NCBI RefSeq assembly: GCF_000968535.2
Contig: NC_016112.1
Span: forward strand, 310,001-374,000
Source of the DNA: Methylotuvimicrobium alcaliphilum 20Z
GTDB lineage: Bacteria; Pseudomonadota; Gammaproteobacteria; Methylococcales; Methylomonadaceae
DNA length: 64,000 bases
Direction of reading: 5' to 3'
The notes beneath the pieces are model-generated. The model saw nothing but the letters and a program-made list of their open reading frames with translations. It was not told the origin of the DNA and made no database searches. The translations under genes were made by a program, and so were the position numbers. Positions within the stretch are counted from its first letter, which is position 1. Every line of letters starts with the position of its first letter. Positions 7,368-16,700 of the stretch are shown in pieces.

Positions 7368-7784
7368 TTAATCGGCGATATTCGAGTCAATCTTGATCGT
7401 AATTGGAACGAAATCCAAATATAGAGCCCCCCAGGGGCCGCGTGCTGTCATTTCAGCTAATCGTTCCCTGATAACGCCGATAAGCAGTTGAGCGCCGGAT
7501 GTTTCTATATGGGGTTCGGCCACTACGGGATCAACTCCATCTTTTATAACGAGAATGCCGAAGGCGGTAATCGTTATAAAGTAAGGTGCATTGCCGCTCT
7601 TTTCCTGATTAAGCTCAACTTTAGCGCTAATGCCATACTTACCGGGCTGTCCTTCAATGCGGTTTGCGCTGGCATCCACCAAAAAGTCGATATGTTTAAC
7701 ATCGGCTACTTGGTGCTCCGGGTTGGCGATAACTTGTTGCTCTGTAAAAAAATAGCGTTCAAGCCGCAGTGGAAATTCTGTCAT
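7368..7784 (-). CDS. SecB-like chaperone of a toxin-antitoxin-chaperone module
   Basis: The 138-residue protein resembles SecB: an N-terminal beta segment (FPLRLERYFFTEQQVIANPE), a hydrophobic middle (YFITITAFGILVI) and the helix-turn region RERLAEMTARGPWGALYLDF, close to the GxFPPLxLxPVNF zone of SecB. It starts inside the upstream antitoxin gene (26-base overlap), so the two are translated together. SecB-like proteins in this position are known in toxin-antitoxin-chaperone systems, where the chaperone folds the antitoxin and protects it from proteolysis. A role in general export is less likely given the operon. Confidence 0.75.
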   Translation of the reverse strand: MTEFPLRLERYFFTEQQVIANPEHQVADVKHIDFLVDASANRIEGQPGKYGISAKVELNQEKSGNAPYFITITAFGILVIKDGVDPVVAEPHIETSGAQLLIGVIRERLAEMTARGPWGALYLDFVPITIKIDSNIAD

Positions 7785-8145
7785 TTGTTTTCTTTCCGGC
7801 TATTTTCCATTCATTGCCAATTTCTTCCGGCTGTTCTTGTGTTTGTAAAACATCGAACCAGTGACTTTTCAGCTGCTTTGGCGCGATATGTATATGCAAT
7901 TGCCCGTCTACTGCCCGTGTCAATTTGGTCATCGTTTCGATAGTAAAATTAACATCGCCGCGAAATACTTTGGTGATATAGGCTGGACTGGTACCCAGTT
8001 TTTCGGCAAGCGCTTTTTGGGACATGCCGCTTTTTTCAAATAGTCGATTCAATGCAACGGAAAAATCCAGCTTTGCTTTTTCCACCCAATAGCTATCGCG
8101 TTGTTTGGCATCGGCCAACAATTTTTTAAAGGATTTTAGCGCCAT
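7759..8145 (-). CDS. HigA-like XRE antitoxin with C-terminal extension
   Basis: The 128-residue protein has a helix-turn-helix of the Cro/C1 type at about 25-80 (FEKSGMSQKALAEKLGTSPA, YITKVFRGDVNFT). After it follows a 40-residue tail without a known fold, rich in polar residues. In chaperone-dependent antitoxins such a tail (chaperone addiction region) is what the SecB-like partner binds; that role here is inferred. It begins immediately after the toxin stop and overlaps the chaperone start by 26 bases. Likely repressor of its own operon through the palindrome at 8562-8579. Confidence 0.8.
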   Translation of the reverse strand: MALKSFKKLLADAKQRDSYWVEKAKLDFSVALNRLFEKSGMSQKALAEKLGTSPAYITKVFRGDVNFTIETMTKLTRAVDGQLHIHIAPKQLKSHWFDVLQTQEQPEEIGNEWKIAGKKTNDRISTAA

Positions 8146-8559
8146 TTATTCCTCCCGATCTTCTATTAGATCGATGTTTTCTGCATCATGTGCTTGTTGA
8201 TATTGTTTCTTATATCGAACCGCCTTGTTTTTTTCGTTATCCGGTGTTTTCTGCGACTTTTTTAAAAAACCATGCGAGGTAATGATTAAGATGTCGCAAT
8301 GTCCTTTAAAAAACAACAGGCGCAGATCGCCTTTTATCAGCTCGTAGATTTTATTTTCTTTATCGACCAGGTGGCATAGCTTGGTCGATAAGCCATCCAA
8401 ACCATGTTCAGCAATGCGTTCGATCAAATGTATCAGACCTTCGGCACTGGCTTGGTATTTCGTCGAAATGTCATTCAAGAAAGTTTCCGTTTCACACTCA
8501 TCGCCGTTCATTGCGGCAGCGATTGTATAACGAGTGCGGTGTAGTACTTTCAATTTCAT
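8146..8559 (-). CDS. HigB-like toxin (RelE superfamily)
   Basis: The 137-residue protein has the pattern of the phage-derived Gp49/HigB group: TKLCHLVDKENKIYELIKGD followed by LRLLFFKGHCDILIITSHGFLKK, the last beta strands and the catalytic region of RelE-type toxins. This group cleaves mRNA on the ribosome. The C-terminal tail after 115 is charged and probably disordered. The toxin-first order (toxin, antitoxin, chaperone) is that of HigBA-type and TAC operons. ATG at 8559 sits only two bases after the operator palindrome. Confidence 0.78.
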   Translation of the reverse strand: MKLKVLHRTRYTIAAAMNGDECETETFLNDISTKYQASAEGLIHLIERIAEHGLDGLSTKLCHLVDKENKIYELIKGDLRLLFFKGHCDILIITSHGFLKKSQKTPDNEKNKAVRYKKQYQQAHDAENIDLIEDREE

Positions 8560-8561
8560 AT

Positions 8562-8596
8562 ATTAACTTATAGGTTAATTTTTGCAATACAGGCAA
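8562..8596 (-). promoter_or_regulatory. Operator and probable promoter of the toxin-antitoxin-chaperone operon
   Basis: ATTAACTTATAGGTTAAT at 8562-8579 is a perfect 6-bp-arm palindrome next to the toxin ATG. On the minus strand it contains TATAAG (8572-8567), with TTGCCT 18 bases upstream (8596-8591), so it may be both -10 region and operator. Transcription would then start at or within a few bases of the ATG. Binding by the HigA-like protein is inferred. Confidence 0.45.
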
Positions 8597-8678
8597 CAAA
8601 CTTTCCTAAACATTTATCGATAGCAACGTGCTCTTTGGTAATGAGCTGTCCCACAAAAAATTCCTCTCACAACCTCCA

Positions 8679-9362
8679 TCACCCACACTTCGACTCCCCA
8701 CAATTCAAGCAAGTCATACACCCGTCCATCAGCACCATAGCTTTGGTGCTGCATTTGGTGCAGAGTACGGCTTGTTCCGGGAAGGCGTCGCCGTTATTTG
8801 CCGCGCCGTGGTGGGCTTCGAATTCGCGGCGTTTTTCGGCGAGAAACTGTTTCTGGTGATCGCTCATTTCTTCGGGCTGGATCATGCCGATGTGTTTTAA
8901 ATGCGATTCGATCGCGTGGCCGATTTCGGCGACCAGCGAGGGCATGAAGACGCCGCCTTTTTTGAAGTAGCCGCCGCGCGGGTCGAATACCGCTTTCAGC
9001 TCTTCGACCAGGAAGCAGGCGTCGCCGCCTTTGCGGAATACCGCCGAGATGACGCGCGTCAGCGCCAGCACCCATTGGAAATGCTCCATGTTCTTTGAGT
9101 TGATGAAGACTTCGTAAGGTCGGCGTTCTTCGTGCTCGGAGCCTTGGTTTAGGATGATGTCGTTGACCGTGATGTACAGCGCATGTTCGGATTGCGGCGT
9201 TTTGATCTTGTAGGTCGAGCCGACCAGAACTTCGGGCCGTTCGATGTTTTCGTGCATCGATTCCGGGGACGGTTTTTCCGCTTCCGGTTGTGCCGTTTCG
9301 GCGCTGTCTTTGGTCAGCACTTTGTAGCTGACGATTTTTTTATTGATTTTGTGCAAGGTCAT
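8679..9362 (-). CDS. nrdJb: Ribonucleotide reductase class II, small C-terminal subunit NrdJb
   Basis: The 227-residue protein carries the TSCPD-type domain usually fused to the C-terminus of B12-dependent ribonucleotide reductases (FINSKNMEHFQWVLALTRVI, RKGGDACFLVEELKAVFDP) and ends in cysteine pairs (CTKCSTKA, CLNCGESKCG). The last cysteines would re-reduce the active-site disulfide of NrdJa. Split NrdJa/NrdJb is known in Pseudomonas, where NrdJb has about the same length. It is transcribed in the same direction as nrdJa but separated from it by a DUF2442 gene and a REP-like hairpin. Confidence 0.85.
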   Translation of the reverse strand: MTLHKINKKIVSYKVLTKDSAETAQPEAEKPSPESMHENIERPEVLVGSTYKIKTPQSEHALYITVNDIILNQGSEHEERRPYEVFINSKNMEHFQWVLALTRVISAVFRKGGDACFLVEELKAVFDPRGGYFKKGGVFMPSLVAEIGHAIESHLKHIGMIQPEEMSDHQKQFLAEKRREFEAHHGAANNGDAFPEQAVLCTKCSTKAMVLMDGCMTCLNCGESKCG

Positions 9363-9461
9363 GATGATTACCTTAAAAAGTTTGGGATTCGCCGGTTTAA
9401 CGAATCGTCGATGTTTTTAACTATCCTGGTTTTTACGCCCCGGCTGATGAATGCGGCTTCA

Positions 9462-9507
9462 GTGTGGGAGTGACGCTCTTGTCGCGACGTAGGCGTCGCT
9501 CCCACAG
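9462..9507. repeat. REP-like palindrome
   Basis: TGTGGGAGTGACGC and GCGTCGCTCCCACA are inverted around about 17 bases (CTTGTCGCGACGTAG region). This kind of GTGGGAGCGACGC hairpin is a common intergenic REP in Proteobacteria. It could stabilise the upstream DUF2442/nrdJa mRNA end or terminate weakly. Confidence 0.7.
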
Positions 9508-9517
9508 ATCGCATTAA

Positions 9518-9766
9518 CTACGTTGCGTTTTCCAGTTTTACGGAGTCCAGATATAAAGTATCCGGGCAAATATCTTGTTCGTGAGGCCACACCACCGTGC
9601 CGTGTTCGACCGCCGCGCGCTTGAAATAGGGCTTATCGCGCAGCTCTTTGAAAACGCCGAAGTCCAATAGCGGCTTGCAGTCGTATACGCCTCGGCTGCC
9701 GTCGGTAAATTGCAGTATCAACGAATAATCGTCGGTAACCTGAACTGTTTTGACGCATGGGTTCAT
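9518..9766 (-). CDS. DUF2442 family protein
   Basis: The 82-residue protein matches DUF2442 (VTDDYSLILQFTDGSRGVYD, later WPHEQDICPDTLYLDS). The family is small, of unknown function, and often paired with DUF4160 toxin-like proteins; no such partner is adjacent here. It lies alone between nrdJa and nrdJb, which may mean a later insertion into an nrdJab operon. Confidence 0.8.
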   Translation of the reverse strand: MNPCVKTVQVTDDYSLILQFTDGSRGVYDCKPLLDFGVFKELRDKPYFKRAAVEHGTVVWPHEQDICPDTLYLDSVKLENAT

Positions 9767-9858
9767 AGAACTGTCTCCGGATTAATTCCGTAGGTTGAGT
9801 TTACTCTGCAGGACATAAGAGCGAAGCCTAACCCAGCCTAAGATTACTTTCCCGGAAA

Positions 9859-12800
9859 TCAAAACTTTCCGTAATATCCTTCCTTCAGCGCATCGAACAA
9901 ATTCGCGGCGGAATGGATTTCGCCGTCGTACTCGACTTCTTCGTTGCCTTTCAATTCGATGACATGGCCGTCTTCGAGCGTGAACTGGTAGGTCGTGTTT
10001 TCAAGGTCTTTTTCCTTGACCAACACGCCCTGGAACACTTCCGGATTAAAGCGGAATGTCGTGCAGCCTTTTAAACCTTGGTCGTAGGCGTATTCGTAGA
10101 TCGACTTGAAGTCTTCGTACGGATAGTCGGTCGGCACGTTTGCGGTTTTCGAGATCGACGAATCGATCCATTTTTGCGCGGCGGCCTGGATATCGACATG
10201 TTGTATCGGCGTGACATCGTCGGCGGCGATGAAGTAATTCGGCAATTGCGCGTTCGGGTCGTCGCTGTACGGCATCGCGTTTGGGTTGACCATGTGGCGA
10301 TAGGCCAGCAGTTCGAACGAGAACACGTCGATCTTTTCCTTGGACTTTTTGCCTTCGCGGATCACGTTGCGCGAATAATGGTGGGCAAAGCTCGGTTCGA
10401 TGCCGTTGCTGGCGTTGTTCGCGAGCGACAAAGAAATCGTGCCGGTCGGCGCGATCGAGCTGTGATGCGTGAAGCGGCAGCCGACTTTGGCCAGTTCGTC
10501 GACCAGTTTGGGCTCTTCTTGGGCCAGTTGCTGCATGTAGCGGCTGTATTTCGCGTGCAACACTTTGCCTGGCACTTTGTCGCCGATTTTATAGCCGTCT
10601 TGCTGCATTTCCGGGCGTTTGTACAGCATTTCGCCGGTGACCGTGAACACTTGCTCCATTATCGGTGCCGGACCTTTTTCTTTCGCGAGTTCCAGTCCGA
10701 CCTTCCAGCCTTCAATAGCCAGCGCTTTGGTGACTTCTTCGGTAAAGGCCAAAGACTCTTCCTCGCCGTATTTCAAACCAAGCATCGTCAAGGTCGAGCC
10801 CAAGCCGAGATAGCCCATGCCGTGGCGGCGCTTGCCGAAGATTTCGTCGCGCTGTTGTTGTAGCGGCAGTCCGTTGATTTCGACGACATTGTCGAGCATG
10901 CGTGTAAAGATGCGCACGGTCTTGCGGAAACCTTCCCAATCGAAACCGGCCTCTTTACTGAACGGTTTTTCGACGAATCGGGTCAGGTTGATCGAGCCGA
11001 GCAGACACGAACCGTAAGGTGGCAATGGTTGTTCGCCACATGGGTTAGTCGCCCGAATATTTTCACAGAACCAGTTGTTGTTCATCTCGTTGACCTTGTC
11101 GATCAGGATGAAGCCCGGTTCGGCGTAGTCGTAGGTCGACGACATGATGATGTCCCACAGGCGGCGGGCCGGCATGGTTTTGGTTATGCGGCACGCGACT
11201 AGGCCGGCTTCGTTGACGACATAGCTTTTTTTGTTCGGCAGATCGCGCCAGACGATTTTGTCGGAATCGGTCAAATCGATAGCATCGGCCTTGACTTCGC
11301 GCTCGGTGACAGGAAACGACAACGGCCATTGCGCATCGTTTTTGACCGCTTCGACGAACTCGCGGGTGATCAGCAGCGACAGATTGAACTGACGCAAACG
11401 GCCGTCTTCGCGTTTGGCGCGGATGAAATCGACGACGTCCGGGTGCGCGACGTCGAAGGTCGCCATTTGCGCACCGCGGCGGCCGCCGGCAGACGAAACC
11501 GTAAAACACATCTTGTCATAGATATCCATGAACGACAGCGGTCCGGAGGTGTAGGCGCCGGCGCCGGACACGTAGGCATTTTTCGGACGTAGCGTCGAAA
11601 ATTCATAGCCGATGCCGCAGTTATGGATCACCATTAAGCCATTGTTGCCGGCCAAATAGTTGTTGTGCCGATCGACGTTAAAATCATAAAACGTTTCGCC
11701 GAGAGGTAGATTTCGTCGAATACTTTTCACCGGGCGCAACTGACGGACGGCGTCGATCATCGTTTTCAACTGAGGAAAAAGACACTGCCAGCGGTCGAGA
11801 TAGATTCTGCTCACAGTCGGCTGCAAATGTTTACCGTGATAGATACCCAAATGCTGCTTTTCAACATGCGTCAAATCGGCGGAGACTTCTTTCAAAGCGT
11901 TTTTCAATGCCGAAGTCATCGCATAATGATCGTATTGGCCCGATTGGCTTCGGTGCTCAATAATTCTACGTTTTTTGCCGCTGTCCGCCATATAGGCGGA
12001 CACTTCGGCTAAAAAGTCGGAATCCGAAATCTTGACCGAACAACCGCCCGAATCCTTGATCAGATTACCGTTATAAACATGCTCGCGCGGCTTACGTTCG
12101 GTTACCGAGGCATGAATGCCGAATAAAGCTAGCAAAGATTGAATCTCCCGTGCGAATTCAGCATTCCGGCAGCTTAAGCTGGCGCTGCCGTGTTCAGTAT
12201 TAACCGTACCGTCGGTATCCAATAGGCCGGCTAAAAAAGGCAGAAAATAGTTTTCCGGTGCTTGCTTGATCCATTGCGGTACGGAAAGATGGTGTGATTT
12301 TTTACCGATTTGATCGTCGATGATTTCGCTCGCCAAGCTAGCTCTGAAACTGGCAACGGTAAAATCCCAAGCCGGCGTGTCATTCGCAGTAATTGCCGCA
12401 ACGACTTTGGCGTTGCATTGGCAAAACTCTCTGAAAAACAGCGCATAACGCTCCACGACTTCGCGTTCTGCCGCGCGAATCTTGAAAATCAGGCGCGATC
12501 CGACCGCGTCGGCCTTTTCGCGCCATTTTTGCCGTAGCGGGGAATATGTCATTTTTTTCGGATAAGCGGAACCGTCGCCTAAGTGTGCACCGGCGAACCA
12601 GGCTTTCAATGCGGCGGAATCATCCGCTTGCCAAGGCAATTGATGATGAATGAGCGCATCGCTTGGCTGAACCTCATCGGCGCGGACATACTGCATTTTT
12701 TCGTCACGATAAATCAGCACAGGATGCTTGATTGACGTCGTCAATGTGCCCAAATGCGATGAAATCTCGATGTTTTCATCGATAGGCACCGATGTGGTCA

Positions 12801-13329
12801 TGTGCTTTAAAATCGGTTGCATTTCAAAAAGCCGCGATTTTTTGTCGTAGCTCAGAATGAATCGATGCTTTTCTTCGACCGCACACTTGGCGGTGACATA
12901 ACCTTGTTCGGTATAAACCAAAGTATTGGGAGCGACACATCCGGCTTTTAGCGTAAGCCCCGCCTCATGCACTTTCGCCAGAATATCGTCCATCGAATCT
13001 TCGATGATGCCCGAGACGGTGCAGTTGATCGTCGAGGTTGCCGGCTTGTGTTCCAGCGCGCCGGCGTTCGATGTGATACGGCCTGCGGGAATCGCGCCTT
13101 TACGCAATGCCCAAAGAAATTCCTTGTGCCAATGCTCCTGCAAAGACTTGTTGGTCTCGACCTCGGCCAAGGCTTTTGCGACGCGTTTGTATGTGTCGTC
13201 TATCGTGCCGTCGACGGCCTTGCCGTCTTTGGTTTTCAGGCGGTATTTGCTGTCCCAGATGTCCAGCGATGCGCTTTGCAGTGGAATTTCGGTCGCGTGT
13301 TGCGTAACGACTTGGAGTTTTGCGGTCAT
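9859..13329 (-). CDS. nrdJa: B12-dependent ribonucleotide reductase NrdJa, interrupted by an intein
   Basis: The 1156-residue product is a class II ribonucleoside-diphosphate reductase of 716 residues plus a 440-residue intein. Extein motifs: INCTVS (Cys103), CGIGYEFS directly after the intein (residue 571 on), and the radical-site NPCGEQPLPPYGSCLLGSIN. The mature enzyme makes deoxynucleotides using adenosylcobalamin with or without oxygen; the C-terminal cysteine shuttle is on NrdJb downstream. The intein must splice for activity because it sits in the catalytic barrel. ATG start at 13329, with a candidate NrdR box about 140 bases upstream. Confidence 0.92.
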   Translation of the reverse strand: MTAKLQVVTQHATEIPLQSASLDIWDSKYRLKTKDGKAVDGTIDDTYKRVAKALAEVETNKSLQEHWHKEFLWALRKGAIPAGRITSNAGALEHKPATSTINCTVSGIIEDSMDDILAKVHEAGLTLKAGCVAPNTLVYTEQGYVTAKCAVEEKHRFILSYDKKSRLFEMQPILKHMTTSVPIDENIEISSHLGTLTTSIKHPVLIYRDEKMQYVRADEVQPSDALIHHQLPWQADDSAALKAWFAGAHLGDGSAYPKKMTYSPLRQKWREKADAVGSRLIFKIRAAEREVVERYALFFREFCQCNAKVVAAITANDTPAWDFTVASFRASLASEIIDDQIGKKSHHLSVPQWIKQAPENYFLPFLAGLLDTDGTVNTEHGSASLSCRNAEFAREIQSLLALFGIHASVTERKPREHVYNGNLIKDSGGCSVKISDSDFLAEVSAYMADSGKKRRIIEHRSQSGQYDHYAMTSALKNALKEVSADLTHVEKQHLGIYHGKHLQPTVSRIYLDRWQCLFPQLKTMIDAVRQLRPVKSIRRNLPLGETFYDFNVDRHNNYLAGNNGLMVIHNCGIGYEFSTLRPKNAYVSGAGAYTSGPLSFMDIYDKMCFTVSSAGGRRGAQMATFDVAHPDVVDFIRAKREDGRLRQFNLSLLITREFVEAVKNDAQWPLSFPVTEREVKADAIDLTDSDKIVWRDLPNKKSYVVNEAGLVACRITKTMPARRLWDIIMSSTYDYAEPGFILIDKVNEMNNNWFCENIRATNPCGEQPLPPYGSCLLGSINLTRFVEKPFSKEAGFDWEGFRKTVRIFTRMLDNVVEINGLPLQQQRDEIFGKRRHGMGYLGLGSTLTMLGLKYGEEESLAFTEEVTKALAIEGWKVGLELAKEKGPAPIMEQVFTVTGEMLYKRPEMQQDGYKIGDKVPGKVLHAKYSRYMQQLAQEEPKLVDELAKVGCRFTHHSSIAPTGTISLSLANNASNGIEPSFAHHYSRNVIREGKKSKEKIDVFSFELLAYRHMVNPNAMPYSDDPNAQLPNYFIAADDVTPIQHVDIQAAAQKWIDSSISKTANVPTDYPYEDFKSIYEYAYDQGLKGCTTFRFNPEVFQGVLVKEKDLENTTYQFTLEDGHVIELKGNEEVEYDGEIHSAANLFDALKEGYYGKF
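11620..12939 (-). mobile_element. Intein in NrdJa with LAGLIDADG-type homing endonuclease
   Basis: Residues 131-570 of the nrdJa product form an in-frame intein. It starts with Cys (CVAPNTLVYTEQGYV), contains the block B pattern TTSIKHPV, two dodecapeptide-like motifs (FAGAHLGDGSA and FLAGLLDTDGTV) and ends NNYLAGNNGLMVIHN followed by Cys. All terminal splicing residues (Cys1, block B His, penultimate His, final Asn, +1 Cys) are present, so splicing is probably active. The second dodecapeptide keeps its acidic residue; the first is divergent (HLGDG), so endonuclease activity is uncertain. Confidence 0.92.
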
Positions 13330-13469
13330 TCTTTGATTCCCTTGTCTGGTTGAACGTTTTGGCTTTATCGCATCCGGGAAAGGTCCGGATCATTGATGTT
13401 TCGTGCGCTTGAGCGAGAAAATCCGCAAGCAACGCGAATCCCTCATATAGTGTTTATGGATATATCTTA
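13330..13469. other. nrdJa leader
   Basis: Upstream region of nrdJa. No B12 riboswitch was recognised. A weak second ATAT-centred box lies at 13440-13455. Confidence 0.4.
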
Positions 13470-13485
13470 AATCAATATGTTGTGT
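13470..13485 (-). promoter_or_regulatory. Candidate NrdR box
   Basis: AATCAATATGTTGTGT matches 14 of 16 positions of the NrdR consensus (ACACWATATVTTGTGT). A weaker ATATAGTGT lies 30 bases away at 13445, near the usual spacing of paired NrdR boxes. NrdR represses ribonucleotide reductase operons when dATP is high (established); here regulation of nrdJa is inferred. Confidence 0.45.
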
Positions 13486-13669
13486 TTTTCGCGGTTTTTT
13501 TGCGCGCCAAAAGGAGCGATTGAGAGGTAGTTTTTTAAGTTCAATGAGTTAGCTTTAAAAAAAATTTTAGGCGACTCGAACATGGGAAAATCTTATTTTT
13601 TCAGCAAATCGATAGGCAAATTCGAAATTTGTGACATCGCGCGGCCAATGGCTTAACGATTGCAATGAT

Positions 13670-13702
13670 ATAGACCGATCATGTCTATCAGTGTTGTATA
13701 AT
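13670..13702 (+). promoter_or_regulatory. Possible promoter/operator of the SNF2 gene
   Basis: A consensus TATAAT at 13697-13702 lies 25 bases before the ATG. Upstream, ATAGAC-7-GTCTAT (13670-13688) is an inverted repeat covering the -35 position, where no good -35 hexamer is seen. This could indicate an activator or repressor site. Confidence 0.35.
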
Positions 13703-13727
13703 CACCATTTTTTCAACGCTCCTCGTC

Positions 13728-16700
13728 ATGTTCAACGAACAACGCTCCCTGTTACTCGAGAAATATCAAAATCTGACTGATAGCGACAAAGCTGTCATGC
13801 AGTTTTTAGCCGTTTGCCATAATTACGAAACGGCCTCGTTTATCGCTCAAAATCTTTCGAAGCTTGGCATTCGCAGCGATCAAGGAAAGCCGTTTACCGC
13901 CGTTTCGATAAAGCCGGTTTTGGTAGCTTTAAAAAACAATCGATTGCTGGAAGTCCAAGCCGGTAAAAGCGGCTACCGATGCAATCGCTTGCTTGCCGAA
14001 CCGATCGCCCGGCAATTAGTCGAGGATAAGCAATTCGAGCGTTATGCATCGTTATTCGACCAACCGACTCCGATCGCTAAGAAAACCTCCTATGTCAATC
14101 AGCATCAATGCCTGCGCGATGCGCGTATTTCATTTCATCGCGGCGATTATGCTTTGGTTAATCAATGTCTTAGTATCGGTAACCGCTATTATTACCAATA
14201 CCAATTGCCCGACCAAATCGATGTGTATTTATCGTGGATACTGAATCCGCTGGATATCGCATGGCTCAAGCGGCGGCACCCGCAGATGATCGACGACTTG
14301 ACCGGCTTTATCGGGCTGCATCAACTCGTTTATCTCTATCACGACCCCGATATCTTCAATTTTTTAGCGAAATACGCTTCGGGAGACCCGGACGCTTTAC
14401 TTTTAAAAATGGCGCCCCGAATTTATGCCGAATTATTGCTGTTACGAGGCGATTGGGACATTCTGTCGCTAGGAATTGCCGGCAGTGAAGATCCGGAGTT
14501 ACAGGCGTTAAACGCCGCATTGGCGTTTTTAAAAGGCGATTTTGCCGGAGCCATCGCGCAATATGAAACTGCGCTAAAGTTAATCAGAAAAATAACCGGA
14601 AAAAAGACTGTTTATTTTTACGGATTGGCCGGCATATTTTATCCTTTGGCGATTCTGAAATGCCGCGATGCGCATGATAAAAAATTGACGACGCTGTTGG
14701 GTCAGGCCATCAAGCTCAACGGCTTCTGGGTCAATTGCTATCGTTATTTGGAAATTTTCCAGAAGTTTTTGCAAGGCGACTTGAGCCAGCGCGACAATGC
14801 GGTTTTCTATAACAATATCGACCCGATTTCGAAGGGTTATGACGACAATGGCGAACCGCATTCCGCAATTGAATTTCCGAAGTTGATTCTATTATTTCGC
14901 TTACTGGTGCGCTCCTGGATGACCGATGCGCCATTATCGGGATATCCGGTAGTCTCATTGGAGATCGTTAAAAATTTGTACCGGCGTTTAGCCGATAACG
15001 GTTACCGCTGGCCCGCCGCCGAACTGGCGAAATTATCAGGGCGCGCCGAAACCCTGTCGTCCAAATCCTGGGATGACGGCTTTTTGGATAGCCGGCCGAT
15101 TAGTCTGGCCGATTTGTTCGCGAGCCGACCCGACTGGGATTTAGCGCTCGATGCTTTGCTGGGCCTCGGCAATAGCGGATTCCAGAGCGGTGCTGTACAA
15201 ACGGAGAAGCCGACCCGCATGGCCTGGTTGGTCAGCTTTCAGGAAATATATAACATGGTATTGATCGAACCGCGCGAGCAAAAACAGCAAGCCAAGGGCG
15301 GCTGGAGTAAAGGGCGTGCGGTGTCGCTGAAAAGGCTGCATACCGAGCGCGACAGTTTCGATTATTTGAGCGAGCATGACTCAAGGATTTGTTCTACGAT
15401 CAAACCCTATACTGAAACTAGCGGTTGGTATGGCAGCAGCATTTATTATGAATTCAGCGAAAAAATGCCGCTTGCTCTGGTCGGGCATCCGCTGCTGTTT
15501 TGGTCCGACTCGCCGAATGTGCGGGTCGAAGTGGTCAAAGGCGAGCCGGAACTTCGCGTCAGCAAGGCCAAAGGCGGCAAAATCAAAATTACATTTACAC
15601 CTGCGCCTAGTCATCAGCAAAACATAATCATCAGTAAGGAAACGCCGACCCGATTGAAAATGATCGAATTGACCGCCGATCATCATAAAATCTATCAACT
15701 TCTGGGCCCGAAAGGCCTGGAAGTACCGGTAACGGCTCAAGATCGCGTGCTGCAAACACTAACAGGCATCTCCGGTTTGTTGACCGTGCAATCGGATATC
15801 GGCGGCAGTTCCAGCACGGCCGAACAGGTCGAATCCGATGCCACGCCTCGCCTTCATTTATTGCCGCTCGGCGAAGGGCTCAAGGCCGCGCTGCTGATTC
15901 GCCCTTTTTCGACAAGCGGCGCTTATTATCAGCCAGGCCAAGGCGGCGCGAGCGTTTTTACCGAAATCGACGGCAAACCGCTGCAAGCGCAACGCGATCT
16001 CAAACTGGAAAAAATACGTTGCGAAGAGGTCTTCTCCGCATGCCCTGCAATAGCCGAAGCCGATCGCGACGACGGCGGCGAATATCTGCTCGAAGATCCG
16101 GAACAATGTCTCGAATTGTTGTTACAACTACAATCCTTGCCGCCGGATCGCGTGTTATTGGAATGGCCTGAAGGCGTCAAATTCCGTTTGCTCGGGCACA
16201 GTACCGGCAGCGGTTTCAATATGCAGATCAAACGCGATAACGATTGGTTCGCGCTGCAAGGCGAGCTGCAGGTTAACGAAGATACCGTCATCGATATCCG
16301 CCAATTGCTGGGCTTATTGGGTAACCGCCAAGGCCGATTTTTACAATTGCAGGACGGCCAGTTTATTGCGTTGACCGACGAATTTCGCCGCCGTCTCGAC
16401 GATTTGAAAGCCTATGCCGATTTGACCGGCAAAAAAGTCCGCATCAATCCGCTCGCGGCATTGACGCTCGAAGACTGGCAGGACGAAGCCGGCTTCAAGG
16501 CCGACAAACATTGGCAAGCGCATATGCAGCGGCTTAAGGCGGCGCGCGAATTTCAACCGGTCGTGCCGTCTACTTTTCAAGCGGAACTGCGCGATTATCA
16601 AACGGACGGTTACAACTGGCTGGCGCGCTTGGCGCAATGGGGCGTCGGCGCCTGTTTGGCCGACGACATGGGTCTCGGCAAAACCATACAAGCGCTGGCG

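Noticed and set aside
10078-10863. Long plus-strand open frame opposite nrdJa
   Set aside because: Antisense shadow of a GC-rich conserved gene; its product is Val/Arg/Phe-rich without a family.
13330-13727. Cobalamin riboswitch before the B12-dependent reductase
   Set aside because: No recognisable B12 box, and riboswitch repression by B12 would be illogical for a B12-dependent enzyme.
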